Assembly (NCBI GenBank): GCA_002751075.1
Contig: NAOQ01000009.1
Coordinates: 376,065-427,789 of the forward strand
Direction of reading: 5' to 3'
DNA length: 51,725 nucleotides
Source: Ichthyophonus hoferi
Lineage: Eukaryota; Opisthokonta; Ichthyosporea; Ichthyophonida; Ichthyophonidae
How positions within the stretch are numbered: the stretch's first letter is position 1; each line of letters starts with the position of its first letter. Positions 1 to 10,796 of the stretch are shown here, piece after piece. The notes beneath the pieces were generated by a model. That model had not been told where the DNA came from. It did no database searches and saw only the letters and a program-made list of their open reading frames with translations. The position numbers were made by a program, and so were the translations under genes.

Positions 1-630
1 ATATATATAGTTGTTCTGCCCTCATTATTTTTTTTTTTCTTTTTGTAGTTTTACTTTACATCCCTGCTGTACTTTATATATATATATATATATCTTCTCT
101 TTCTCATTTATTTTACACTTGCTATGTGCTTGCATTTTAAAGTCTGATTAAGAATACCTTCACAGTATTTTACTTATAACATACCCATATTTTGAAATAT
201 TATCATTTTTGAATTCCCTTTAAAGTTATACCTTTAACCCCTTTATATCCTTGAAAGCACACCTTGTTAGTATTTCTATATAATCTCTAACTGTCCTTAC
301 ATTAGTAAGTAAACAAGATTCTACAGCCATTTTGGTATAGTATAGTAGTATAGCATATTATTGTGCTATGGTTTTATCAAGTATTCTTTATCTTTTCCTT
401 CCTGTCTCTTCCCTCCATTGGTTACACATACAAGCAACCTTGCGTCCACCTCGTATTTTTACTTTTCCATTGTACTTTACTATCTTTTTATTACTAACAT
501 ATGTAATAATATAGTATAATATCCCTGCATATCATGTTACTTATGCCCCTTTCCCCCTGTAGTTTTTTATTATTAGCAGCACATATATACATATATACTA
601 TTCTCTAATATAACTTCTTATCCTCTATAG
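1..630. other. AT-rich, pyrimidine-rich non-coding DNA, probably intron
   Basis: No reading frame of note. The stretch is rich in T and C with short TA runs (about 76-93) and ends in a good 3' splice site (tcctctatag) in front of the exon at 631, so most of it is probably an intron of the plus-strand gene that ends at 1061. I could not find the previous exon. Confidence 0.4.
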
Positions 631-1061
631 AAAGAAACTCCTGATGAGAAGCCCACCATCTCCGCTCACCCAGGTCAGTAAGCCTGTATATATAATATTT
701 ATCGGTCGTAATTACATATTTAACTATGTATATGCTTGTAGTGTAATGCCTGTATAATGTGTACTAGCCATGCTTTTTAACTGAATTAATATGTATTATA
801 GTCGCATTCAAAGCACACCCTATTGCAATTGTTTCTCACGGGTATGTATTATTTCTGTCCTATATGCCTTTCTATTGTCACTACTTGACATGCATATTTA
901 TATATTTATTACTATTCCCATATCATATAATCTATCTAACCATACGTACTCTCTCCTCTACAGCCCGTTTCTCGCCCGATGATCAATACTCTAGCCAGCG
1001 TATTCGCCTGAAACGCCGCTTCAACCTCCTTCCCACACAGGGTGAGCCTATCGTATACTAG
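631..1061 (+). CDS. 3' end of an unidentified gene (three terminal exons)
   Basis: Exons 631-673, 802-841 and 964-1061 have clean boundaries (ag/aaag, ccag/gtcagt, tatag/tcgc, cacgg/gtatgt, acag/cccg) and one reading frame runs through all three to a TAG stop at 1059-1061. The frame enters the first exon with one base completing a codon. The 59-residue tail contains [16 protein letters not shown], then [20 protein letters not shown], and ends TQGEPIVY. The mix of leucines followed by a basic stretch looks like a structured C-terminus rather than chance. I do not recognise the family and no domain can be named. The 5' part lies outside the window or further left than I can resolve. Confidence is fair for the exon structure and none for function. 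Confidence 0.55.
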
Positions 1062-2158
1062 ACTGTAGGGGGGTCTATAGGAGAGAAAGACATCAATCTG
1101 GAATATTCAACGTCAGTTTAGAAGGATGTGGGGTTCATCCTCACACAATTTACAGAAAATTTCCAAATATTGTCCTTATAGCAAAAGTGGATGATATTGT
1201 GATATGAAAATCTATTATAAAGACGTTTGTCGATTCCGCCTTTGTCATTGGGTAATGGAGTAGTAGGTTGGTGGTTATTGGGGGATTACTGTTGCATTAC
1301 TTCTATATAAGTATAACTATGGTATTTCACTCGTTTAGAAAGGGCATGGCGGGATTTTCTTCAACCAATAATATTGCTTCTAATTAAACACCTTAGTAAT
1401 ACCATTGACTCGGCTTCATCTTGCTAATATCATTTTTCCCTCTCTGTGTATAAGCAAAATTCAAGCAGCCTTTTATAATAGAGAAAGGGGAATAATACCT
1501 TATTTTCTCGATAAAGTGTATAACAATTATACTATGATATATAGTAGTCGCTAATTGGTAGTAAAAATACTAATATGATATATGAAACGTAGAACAGTCT
1601 ATCAAATGTGTTATTTATTAGTAGTTTAGACACTATTGTTATACATTTTACCTTAGGTCACAGTGTTAAAACAGATCTACCTTTGATGAAACGACTGTAA
1701 CAATAACCCCTGTGAAAGTGAAAGGTATTACGGCTAACATGTCAAATATATTCTAGGTATATTTAGATTCAATACTGTTCCATGTTTTATCCTAGGTCAT
1801 AGTAGTGGTTTTATCCAGCAGGAATATGATTAGGTAGGTTGTTTACAGACTAGAACCATTTCTGATATCTTAATTGTTACGACCCAATAATTTCCTACCC
1901 ATCTATTTGGTGCAATATTGTAGCAAGGCTATTCGCTTTGTATTCACCACAATTAAACAATACTATTGCAATGATCTCCCTGCAGTGATATAATCACAAA
2001 ATTCCAATTCAGTATTTATTGTGAGTGAGATATATATAAATAACAGTATTGAAAAACGAAAGATAATTCTAATACAACGCAAGATGGTATGCTAGTTCTA
2101 CCTGGTAATTACTATATTTATGACATTCACGCAGCCTATTAAATATTTCTCAATAGCG
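1062..2158. other. Intergenic, no gene recognised
   Basis: AT-rich DNA downstream of the gene ending at 1061. No long frame on either strand, no tRNA-like boxes and no recognisable repeat copy. Confidence 0.4.
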
Positions 2159-2159
2159 T

Positions 2160-2400
2160 TAGTACTACTTTATTGTTTACGTAGCGTTGAACCTCTAGAT
2201 GTTAAGAAGCGTTTAAAATGAGGATTCAATTAGCAATTAAGAGTTAGATATTGAATTAATTATCATTAATTCAATCGGAACTGGATGTTTAATGCTATAT
2301 ATAAAAAATAAGAATTTTTGTGCAAGACAATCAAGTATTCAGGCAAACACCACTAGAGGCTGAAATATTTATACATATATATCAAGTATATACGTAACAG
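2160..2400 (-). repeat. Dispersed repeat family, copy A (truncated, part inverted)
   Basis: About 2160-2255 reads, in reverse complement, like the distal part of copies B-D (attgtttacgtagcgttgaa against attgtttatatggcattgaa in copy D). About 2305-2400 matches the last part of the same family in plus orientation (tttttgtgcaagac). The two halves point in opposite directions, so this copy is rearranged. No coding capacity. Confidence 0.5.
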
Positions 2401-3235
2401 TGGCATAGCATTAAACGGATGGTAAATCTACTTAGCAGTCTATCAGGCCTTTGTCTCCTGTAGGTATAACTATACCTGTGTAGGATCTACTATAAGTGTT
2501 TTCAAACACTCGTATTCTTTTGTTTTATAAATCTCTCTGGACAACTTAAAGATTTTCAGTGTCTCGTTATTCTATTTTATTTGTCTCTATCATAATACAC
2601 ATAGTACTCCATTCTTTCTCTATTGTTCTCAATCCTTTACACCTATTGAATATTTAAATACTTCTTGATATTTATATTTATTTTTATATTTATTTTTAAT
2701 ATTCATTTCTTTTTTTCTTTACATCATTCTCTGTTCCATTTAAAAATCCACAATCCTCTTTCTCCTTTAGCCTGTTCTAACTAGTGGCATGCTTAAACGT
2801 ACTACGTATTACATATCAGTCCTCCTCTCTTGTACATAATTACTTATACAATAATGTGTGTTACATGGATCTTACTTAATTGGCAATAATACTTCTACTT
2901 ACTAGTATTATTTATTACTCCCAGGACATTTACGTAGGATAAAGAATATTTCCTGGTAATTTTATTGTAGTGTAGTAAGAGAGATGAACGTATATATGTC
3001 AGAGTTTGTAGAACTTGCGGATTCATTTTCATTGTTGATGGACATAGAATGTTCTTTTGCAAAGTTTTCTAAGTCGAGTAGAGTCCCTCGAAAAGAATTT
3101 TTCCGTATCCGTTAAATTCTTCTACCTCCACGGATCCTAACTTATTTGCTGAAAGTATGGATGATTTCCACCTAACTTCTGCTAATCATGGAGTAGATGC
3201 TTCTCTCCTACTCACTAGCATAAATGATCAAGGAA
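2401..3235. other. Intergenic, AT-rich
   Basis: No convincing gene. On the minus strand about 3110-2960 there is a short open stretch containing RGTLLDLENFAKEHS and acidic residues that follows directly on an in-frame stop. I could not attach it to splice sites and do not call it. Confidence 0.35.
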
Positions 3236-3264
3236 ACTAAGTATTTTATACGAGTCTTTTATTA

Positions 3265-3690
3265 TCGCAACACATTAAAGTCAAGATCCAGACTGAGTCT
3301 GCGGATGCTGGCTATATAGTTGTTAGCCCAGGTCAATACCAGTTAACCCTTTTATAAACACTAGAGATACGTACTCCCCCGTTTAGGGGTTCTACCAAAC
3401 TGTTGTTAGCAACGTATTTTTCAATGATTATCTAATAACCGCGGTGAATTCTCAAACTAGATTTCACTTAGCAAACTAGTCCTAATTAAATATAATTAGT
3501 GACACCATGCACTTAATTAATTGCCATAAATTAGACTCTAACTCTTACAAACCGATTGACACCTCATTGTAAACGGTATTGAATATCAGAGGTACAATGC
3601 AAAACGAACAATAAACAATGTATTCCTGCACAAGACATCATGATGCGTTCAGCCTAATACTTGTGGGAGCTGGCATACTTCAACAGTATA
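3265..3690 (+). repeat. Dispersed repeat family, copy B
   Basis: Shares ordered blocks with copies C and D: cagactgagtct followed by ggctatatagttgttag, then caataccagtt; tagtcctaattaaat; gacacctcatt; and a closing block with caagacatcatgatg and acttgtgggagctg. Copies are roughly 60-75% alike by eye. The family is non-coding and could be an old solo LTR or a MITE; clear terminal repeats were not found. Confidence 0.55.
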
Positions 3691-3761
3691 AATATGATAC
3701 CTATCTATGATAGTCTGTATATATATCATAACCGTGTATGTACCATACCATACGTCAATCT

Positions 3762-5976
3762 TCAGTCATCTTCAGTCGTCTTCAGACTCGCAGCCTCCTC
3801 TATCATTTTATTAGGCCCTGCTGTAGACAGACTTTTAGGCATATGTGCTGCCACACCCAGAGCTGTCCCTATAGAGGCTCCACCAATGATTGCACTGAAA
3901 AGACTTCCGTGGGCAATAGAATTCATCTTCAGGAAGGTGAAGGCCAATGCACCAAGGCCACCTCCTGCGGGAGAGGGAGAGAAGGGTATGTAATATAAGT
4001 ACCATATCAAATTATCTTTATTAGTTGCTGTGATGGGTAGCTTATGCAACAAAATTTTCGCTCGTAATATATATGCTTCTATCATATTACATGAAACAAT
4101 GGAATAAATTGTTTATGCCAACCTTAGTAGTTGTTATAGTTATTTCACTCATGTTCAGGGTCGTAGCCGACTAATGTAGGCAAAGAATTTAAAGTAAAAA
4201 CCGTGCAGTCTTTATTCAGTATCAATGTCATTGCAGAATAAAAATGCACCCAGTCTATCTTAGACAGAACCATTTTACAGTTTATAGATACAACATTTTA
4301 TATATGGAATATTTCAAAACCCAGTATTAATTAATTAGATAATTATAACTATAGTTACTTTGCCCATGTTGCAATGTATTTCTATTCGATATATAACAGT
4401 GCAATATAGTAAACACCACAGAATATATATTTAAGTTTTGATTGGGTTAGGACAGATATAACCCAGAGAATGATAAATTAATTAGCTAGACTGAACGCAT
4501 TGAAATATTCACCAACGAGTGAGAAGTAATCGCAATGATTTTGTAAATCGTTATAGTGAAGTCTATATACACGATCCTCCAATCCTGGTGTGTCCAGAGA
4601 TCTGACCTTGGTATACCCTAACGTAGATATAAGGACAGTGCTCTGCACCTCTTATAGTCAATTGAGTGTTGCATAAAAAGACAAAAAATATAGATATGAA
4701 AATATATGAAATGACGAAAACAATACACTTATGTTAACCCATTCTTTTCTTTCCAATAAAGTAACGCATAATATAATTAATTATTAAAATTTATTAGGAA
4801 CTACATTTTAAAATAGCGTATATATGAAATGATCAAGACCATACACTTTTTTTAAAATATTCTTTTATGTCCAGTGAGATGGCGCATAACTAAATAAATT
4901 AATAGAATCTATGGGGTAAAATTTAAAAAATCATATATATATGAAACTATAAAGCTCGTATAATTATTTGACAACATACATTTTTTTGATAGGGTTATAT
5001 GTAATGCAATTAATTATTATAATTATTGGAAGATTATATCTCAGGATAGCATACATAGATGTATATATAAATTAAAAAAGACCATTCATACACCTATTCT
5101 AAATTCCTCTTTTCTTTCTAATAAAGTTTTATGTAGTGTTATGAACTAATAATCTAATAGAAATCTATTATTAAACATTTTAATAGTTATATATATATAT
5201 ATATATAGCAACCCAAGCCAAAAATAGATAGAGAAATTATAGACATATAGGAAAAAGAAAAAAGAAGGAGGAAGGAATATATACACCAACGGCCCATTTT
5301 CCAGCAACTGAAGCTATATTGGTAGGTCCAAGTCGTCCCTTATAGAACAGATAGGGAATAGACACAATAACTCCTATAACAGACCCTGATTGCCATCCCT
5401 TCTGGACTATATGGCTCATTAATTTGATCTGTGTGTAGGTATATAGAAAAGTGAGTACGTGAAGTGGGTTGTGTTTGCTTTTGCGGGTATTATGTGATAA
5501 ATATATGTAATTCTATTTCTGTATAAGAGCTTGTAGAATGTTTTAAACAAAATAGATGATAGGAGACCTGAATAGAAAAATATTATAAGACGTCAACCAA
5601 AAGAGAAGGGCAAAAAAAAATATGTGCAAATGAGAACATAACAGATAGACAAGGAAGTGGGATATGTTAAGGAAATAAGATCAGTGAAAATAGTGATAGT
5701 ACTAGAAGCAGACAATGCCAGTGAGGGATACCGTATATACATAGAAAATAAATGTATTCCTAAGTAATATATATATATATTATCAAAAGGGGGTAGTCAA
5801 AAGGAAAATACTAAAATAGGACGAGATGAGAAACAAAACAACTAAGAAGTATATGTATCATGATTTTAAAAGTCAAGTGAAGTGAAGAACAAACATAAAT
5901 TGAACAGGTTCACCTCTGGATTTTTAGTAGGATCAAATGCATTCTGTATGTCTTGGGTATTTTCTGTATCCGCCAT
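3762..5976 (-). CDS. Small predicted membrane protein, three exons, 135 aa
   Basis: Exons 5914-5976, 5287-5428 and 3762-3964 join in frame (phases 0 and 1; donors GAG/GTGAAC and GTTG/GTGTAT, acceptors CACAG/ATC and CCGCAG/GA) to give 136 codons including the stop. The ATG at 5976 opens a polar N-terminus (MADTENTQDIQNAFDPTKNP). Two or three hydrophobic glycine-rich segments follow: about residues 31-48 (SGSVIGVIVSIPYLFY), 64-80 (GKWAVGGGLGALAFTF) and 87-106 (GSLFSAIIGGASIGTALGVA). The C-terminus is charged (EEAASLKTTEDD). Repeated small-x3-small motifs and size recall TIM17/TIM22-like or complex I accessory proteins, but that is only resemblance. Intron 2 is unusually long (1,322 nt) and holds only AT-rich DNA. 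The exon model is well supported; function is unknown. Confidence 0.72.
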
Positions 5977-6420
5977 TGTTACTCAGGTAATTCTCGTAGT
6001 TAAAAACAAAACTCTACTATGTGTTTCCAGTGTTTTTGTTACGGATTATACTTTTATGAAGAGAATAGACCAATAGTATTAAATATTAATAATTTCGATC
6101 ATAAAGATCTACTCAGTCATTTAATGTTTAATCTTAAAATAAATTAATATTTAAAATAATATATTATTGGCGGAGAATGAATATTCTCATTCTCCTTTTT
6201 ATCCTCGGAGCCTTATCCGATTGAATAGATAAGCACGTGGAATGTATAGAATGTAATTCAGCCATATAGCAATTAACTATATTATCACAATATTCTTAGT
6301 TTATATTCCTTTCTCTAATATATGTAGGAATATTTGTAATCTTTTACAATGATTCCCGAATTATTTATATTAGAATATAGCATATATTACATTCTATTTA
6401 TTATCTTTTTAGTATTTAAA
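5977..6420. other. Intergenic and probable promoter of the small membrane-protein gene
   Basis: AT-rich. Contains a short near-palindrome around 6172-6200 (gagaatgaatattctcattctc). No frame or RNA gene seen. It must hold the promoter of the minus-strand gene starting at 5976. Confidence 0.35.
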
Positions 6421-6421
6421 T

Positions 6422-6625
6422 AATAGAGTTTCTATAAAACTAGGTAGTAATTGAGATTAATCCTGTATACTCCGAGGTATTCAGTTTAATCCAAATTCAG
6501 TCTCACCACATCATGCGTTAAGAATAAAACAAAATAATTAATGATCAAGACGAGGCTTCCAGATTTTCTTCCACTATGGTACGCCATCTAACGTGTGTCA
6601 TTGTCAGAGTAACAGCTTAACATTG
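6422..6625 (+). repeat. ~205 bp direct repeat, left copy
   Basis: Pairs with 7252-7457 at roughly 75-80% identity by eye. Shared blocks include taattgagattaat, attcagtttaatc, agtctcacc, aagacgaggctt and gtaacagcttaa. The two copies have the same orientation and bracket two foldback elements. Confidence 0.65.
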
Positions 6626-6639
6626 TCGTGAGGATCCCC

Positions 6640-6945
6640 TATCTAAGACGAAGGAGTTTAATCTTCTGGTTTGGACAATAAGCCTGGCATCTGAATATGC
6701 TGCTGCCACCCAAGATATGTCTTGATTCGCAGTGTAAGATTTTTCAGATGTATTCATGTTTCTTTGGTTTGCCGGAAGAAGATCTCTTAACTTTCTTGTA
6801 GCTCCGGTCTTTACCAAAAGAATGGAAACACGTCTGGAAAATCTTACACCGCGAATCAAGGCTTATCTTGAGTGACAGCAGCATATTCAAATATTAAACC
6901 TATCACTCAGATTAGAAGATTAAACTCTTTTTTTATAGATAATGG
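6640..6945. mobile_element. Foldback / MITE-like element 1
   Basis: Arms about 6640-6770 and 6820-6945 are inverted repeats of each other (gagtttaatcttct and its complement at the outer ends; ttgattcgc-gtgtaagat at the inner ends), about 80% alike. The loop is about 50 bp. There is no transposase frame. Open frames across it are by-products of the arms. Exact ends and a target duplication were not resolved. Confidence 0.6.
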
Positions 6946-6961
6946 ATTGCCATAACCCTGT

Positions 6962-7250
6962 CGGAAGTCTATGTTGTTATATTAAGCTAGTAGGTATTGA
7001 GTTTAATTAATTATATTGTGTGAAGTATCTAGTTACTAACCTCTCACTGATTGGTTCATATTATCAAACTTATCTATTATCAAACTTATCTATTAATAGT
7101 TTTGTACCGCTAATCCAATGATCCCTAACTGATTATTAACTCCAAGTACGATAATACTAACCAATCAGTGAGAGGTTAGTAACTGAGTACTTCGCACAAT
7201 ATAATTAATTAAACTCAATACGTACTAGCTTAATATAATAACAACTACCA
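6962..7250. mobile_element. Foldback / MITE-like element 2
   Basis: Arms 6969-7054 and 7160-7246 are near-perfect inverted repeats (accaatcagtgagaggttag, then taactagatacttc or taactgagtacttcg, then acaatataattaattaaact). The ~105 bp loop contains a 16 bp tandem duplication (atcaaacttatctatt twice, about 7065-7096). A diverged copy of one arm recurs at about 31420-31480, so this is a family. No coding capacity. Confidence 0.7.
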
Positions 7251-7251
7251 T

Positions 7252-7457
7252 AACAGAGCTTCTGTGAAACTGACGTGGTAATTGAGATTAATTCTGTATA
7301 TCATACTAAGTATTCAGTTTAATCTAAACCCAGTCTCACCGCATTATGCGTTTACAGTAATATAAATGAACCAGTGGTTAAGACGAGGCTTGCAGTTTTG
7401 TTTTCATGATAGCACGCCGTCTGACGTGCGTCATTGCCAGAGTAACAGCTTAAAATA
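7252..7457 (+). repeat. ~205 bp direct repeat, right copy
   Basis: Second copy of the repeat at 6422-6625. Both copies begin near taa(c/t)agag(c/t)ttct and end at agtaacagcttaa. It abuts the right arm of foldback element 2. Confidence 0.65.
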
Positions 7458-7991
7458 AAGACAGGATATGTTTTGCCTATGTTTTTTCCGCTTTAACATG
7501 ATAACAGAGAAAATATTCGAAACAACACTCCTTCTCACCTCGATTAGGCTACGTCTAGAGCTAACCAGCAGACTGTACACAGGAGAGATAAACTGCATAA
7601 GTGTACGTACATATATATATGTATCAAAATCGTATGTGTTCCATAAAATATAGCATTAACATTAACTACATTAATGTTACTGTTAGGAAAAAACAATTAG
7701 ACATCTATGTGATTAAGAAGGTTTAAAGATCATAGAAGTAGAACAGATGGATTGGAAATACTTTGTTTATTGCTTCATACCAACAAACTAATAGGTTTAG
7801 ATATTACCTTAAATAAATAATCATTCTTGCTAAAGAATCCATTAGTGATATAACAATGATAGGTGCTGGAACATGCGTGATCCACGTCCTAAAGAAAGAT
7901 ATATATGAAATATAAACGGATGGCATGTGCGCCTTTATTATAGTGACTATAAAGCAATAATTCAGGATTTGTACTATTTATATTATCTATA
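7458..7991. other. Intergenic, 3' side of the RBR gene
   Basis: AT-rich. One 61-codon plus-strand frame at 7468-7653 has no features of a gene. Nothing else seen. Confidence 0.4.
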
Positions 7992-9566
7992 CTAACAATG
8001 TCCACATTGTGCTGGATATTTTTTTAGGCATATCCAGCAAAATTGATAACCACAACCGCCTGGGGGTACACATGTCATATGATCACATCCGTGATTCTTC
8101 TCAATCATCATTCCACAATTTGGGCATGCTTTAGCCCGTTTAGACAGCCATTCCAAAAGCCTGGAAGGAGGTGGACATGGTGTCCCCTGATGTGCATCAT
8201 TTCCACACTCGATACAATACTTTGTCTTGCATCCAGGGCATTCTATAGTCCCATCTCCTACATCTTGCTCACGAACAATCCCTACTATACCGCAAATGCA
8301 TTTCAGCACTGCTTTCCCTGCCAATGCAACACGGGTATTCCTAGCTTCCTCTCGATCTTCAAGTATAATAAAATCTAACGCACCGATATTATCTTTTATA
8401 GTTTGACGAGGGTATTTAGAGTTACAATTGGGCTGGCAACAAGGCACGTCTGCCGCTCCACCCGCAGTAAATGTGATAGTAACGTAACTATGGAAACATG
8501 GTTTACACATAAAATGAATATTATTCTCCCCATTACAAGGCACTGTATTACAAAAGGAAAACGTGTCAGCACATACACAACATGCTATACCACTGCTTTC
8601 CAAATTAGGTTTTAAGGCACTAATTGTAGAAATATACGTTTTAAATTCAGGTTGAAGTCGTTTTGCCCGAAGCCATTTTCTCACAAGATCAAGAACATTG
8701 TCAGGAATTGGTGTATCCTTTTTACCTAACAGAGCCTCTTCCGTTTCCATTATACGTCTCTTCTTTTTTGCTCTTTTAGACTGACTATCATCATGCTCCT
8801 GCGTATTCAGTGTATTAATCTCTTCGTCAAAGGTTTTAGAAGCGTGCCATAGATTAAAACCTTTGTTTTTATATTTAATATCATATCTTCTTCGCCACTT
8901 ATCAACTGTAACACGAGGAAGATCATAAAACAAACGAGAAATAACATCCGTACGCTGGCTTGCACTAAGTATGTATTCTTTATTGACATCCTCTGAGAAA
9001 CTAACTATACCAAGTTTTCCCGTCTGCATTTTGGTAAGTTCTGGTTGGAGCCTTGTAGGTTTTTGAAATGGTGGTTTCACCTTTCTAGACAAACTTTTAC
9101 CATGGGTAATACTTTTTGTCTCTTGTAGTCTCTCATCCCTTTCATTTTCTTCTTCACTAGAGATTAAAATTATCTCCTCAGTTCCATGTGTGAAGTTATA
9201 TTCAAAATATTTGTTTGTGTTTTGTTGTTGGTTATACTGTGTGTTGGTATCTATACTCAAGATATTACTATGGCTGTGGTTGTGGTGAGGGTTGTTGTTG
9301 TATGGTTTAAGTCCATCATGCTCGTACAATGGAAGGTCAGATATTAAAGGAGAAGTGTCTACACGTTCGACAAGAGGTTTGAAATCAAACAGGCGTGAAG
9401 TATTATCGGTCAATAAGTCCATCCCTAGTTCTGCGCCATGTAGTTCTCTAACTGTGTTTAGGCCATCTCCATATAGCTCTTCTATTAACTTGGATTCGTA
9501 AATGACCGAATCAGTATCGGTTGTGTCACTTATGTCGTTTTCATCTTCTCTACCTTGTTCTTTCAT
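7992..9566 (-). CDS. RING-IBR-RING (RBR) E3 ubiquitin ligase, 524 aa
   Basis: A single open frame, no introns. The C-terminal third is a complete RBR module: RING1 about residues 329-384 (Cys329/330, Cys332, Cys344, His351, Cys354, Cys357, then Cys376/377 and Cys381), IBR about 423-464 (CIC, CPGC, CIEC, His459, Cys464) and RING2 about 481-524 (CPNC, then NHGCDHMTC, CGYQFCWIC). In RBR enzymes the cysteine after the glycine of RING2 accepts ubiquitin from E2 and passes it to the substrate; here that is Cys494, and it is present. The protein ends right after the last metal ligands (CGHC). The N-terminal 320 residues are low-complexity (Asn, His, Gln, acidic) and hold EEIILISSEEENERDE at 130-145, which resembles a SUMO-interaction motif, and KRAKKKRRI at 264-272, which resembles a nuclear signal. 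Substrate unknown. Neighbours are repeats, so context does not help. Confidence 0.9.
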   Translation of the reverse strand: MKEQGREDENDISDTTDTDSVIYESKLIEELYGDGLNTVRELHGAELGMDLLTDNTSRLFDFKPLVERVDTSPLISDLPLYEHDGLKPYNNNPHHNHSHSNILSIDTNTQYNQQQNTNKYFEYNFTHGTEEIILISSEEENERDERLQETKSITHGKSLSRKVKPPFQKPTRLQPELTKMQTGKLGIVSFSEDVNKEYILSASQRTDVISRLFYDLPRVTVDKWRRRYDIKYKNKGFNLWHASKTFDEEINTLNTQEHDDSQSKRAKKKRRIMETEEALLGKKDTPIPDNVLDLVRKWLRAKRLQPEFKTYISTISALKPNLESSGIACCVCADTFSFCNTVPCNGENNIHFMCKPCFHSYVTITFTAGGAADVPCCQPNCNSKYPRQTIKDNIGALDFIILEDREEARNTRVALAGKAVLKCICGIVGIVREQDVGDGTIECPGCKTKYCIECGNDAHQGTPCPPPSRLLEWLSKRAKACPNCGMMIEKNHGCDHMTCVPPGGCGYQFCWICLKKYPAQCGHC

Positions 9567-10312
9567 GCTATTGATATTGATATACTAAGTAGTGGCAAAG
9601 GATTGCAACTAGACGGTATCAAAAACTCTGTTCAGAGAGTCTGCTTAGGTAAAAAAATATATATATATTAAGAAAAACGCAAAAATAAAGCAACATGGTG
9701 TCTGGTTGCACAAATATGCACACAAATACCGTCCTATAACAACCCTATAACAATAAAAGTCAATGATAGTAAACTTTATAACTTGATTTGTCGTGCTTAT
9801 GGTTCATATTCCTTTCATTTCAAGTAACCATTACTAAGCAGGGTGGCCTCAAACCTCACGCAGCCTTTATATAATAGTTTGCTTTGTATGTTATTAATAA
9901 TGTATTAAGTGATACATAATAAGTTTATGCTTATGGTTGAAGCCAATCTCTTCCGCACCGGAAACAATAAGCATTATTTTACAGCATTTATACTAGCCAA
10001 TATAAAATAAGAGATATATCGTGATCTATTGCTCTATGAGCTCATAAGTATTGCAATTAATTGTGAATAATGATTACAGTTCCTGCACCATTAATAGATA
10101 AACCTTGTTTTATTACATTTTTTTAGCCAATATGAATGGCCAATAAATGTTTATTTATTGGCCTATTGGCACAACTTATAAGCACAAAGTCAGTACGATG
10201 TGAACTTATTTTATTTCATAGCATTAAAAGTAGTAAGGAGGGAATGTCAGAGGTCTCCTCGTCAATCTCAGGGAAATCCTCGTCCGTCGTGAACGCTATT
10301 GACTCTGAATCT
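9567..10312. other. Intergenic, upstream of the RBR gene
   Basis: AT-rich; presumably contains the RBR promoter. At about 10225-10312 (minus) an acidic Ser/Asp/Glu-rich open stretch (GPTATDSESIAFTTDEDFPE) continues outward from the palindrome arm described next. Confidence 0.4.
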
Positions 10313-10748
10313 GTAGCAGTTGGGCCTTCTTCACTTGAAGAGGATAAGGTGAGTTCTAATCAAGTGAGATGTTAGAAAGTGGGAAGGTTCGTATGGTGGG
10401 AATTGCTTTGGCGTTAGCCATTAATTCAATATCCGAGGAGTTCAATGCAATGACGCCCTTAGTCTTCAACTCGGTTCTTGTTGACGGAAGGATGGTTCTA
10501 AGAGTCAGTGGTAGTGTTCGTTTATGGCTGGCTCTGTGCGTTGACTTACTACGTGGCATTCCTAATGTAAATTACTAAGACTTTACTGTAGACAATTTAT
10601 TAATAATTTTCGGTCCTTAATAATGAATTCAATCGGCGCTATATAGTCTTTCGCCGAATACTGACCTGTCAGTATACGTAGCTCAAACTTATTTCAAGCA
10701 TTGCACACTATATTAATTAAGGCTGTATAAGTATAACCATTTAAATAC
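10313..10748 (-). repeat. Left arm of a large palindrome carrying a gene 5' end
   Basis: Reverse complement of 10797-11044 plus 12980-13169. The two arms share about 85-90% by eye. The inner half (10565-10748) is non-coding AT-rich DNA; the outer half contains a start codon and reading frame (next entry). The centre between the arms is only about 48 bp (10749-10796). Confidence 0.75.
10356..10559 (-). pseudogene. N-terminal gene fragment in the palindrome arm, 67 aa
   Basis: Begins MPRSKSTHRASHKRTL, a very basic N-terminus, then VIALNSSDIEL and IRTFPLSNISLD. The matching part of the other arm (plus strand, from 13012) reads MKTKVVISSDSSDIEL and ANTKAVPT, followed at 13125-13170 by a serine/glutamate-rich stretch (PTSSSSSEEDPTAT). 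Similarity at the protein level between arms suggests both descend from a real gene start. I do not recognise the family; a transposon ORF or a host gene are both possible. It lacks a downstream body, so it is treated as a fragment. Confidence 0.45.
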
Positions 10749-10796
10749 TGCATTGCACTATTTGATTAGTTATTTACACCTAACCCCATACTGTAT

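Noticed and set aside
3661-3998. Two overlapping plus-strand frames of 86 and 110 codons
   Set aside because: Antisense to exon 3 of the small membrane-protein gene, which has consistent splicing.
6617-6859. 80-codon minus frame
   Set aside because: Lies across the inverted arms of a foldback element; no independent coding signal.
8043-9501. Plus-strand frames over the RBR gene
   Set aside because: Antisense shadows; cysteine spacing and motifs support only the minus-strand frame.
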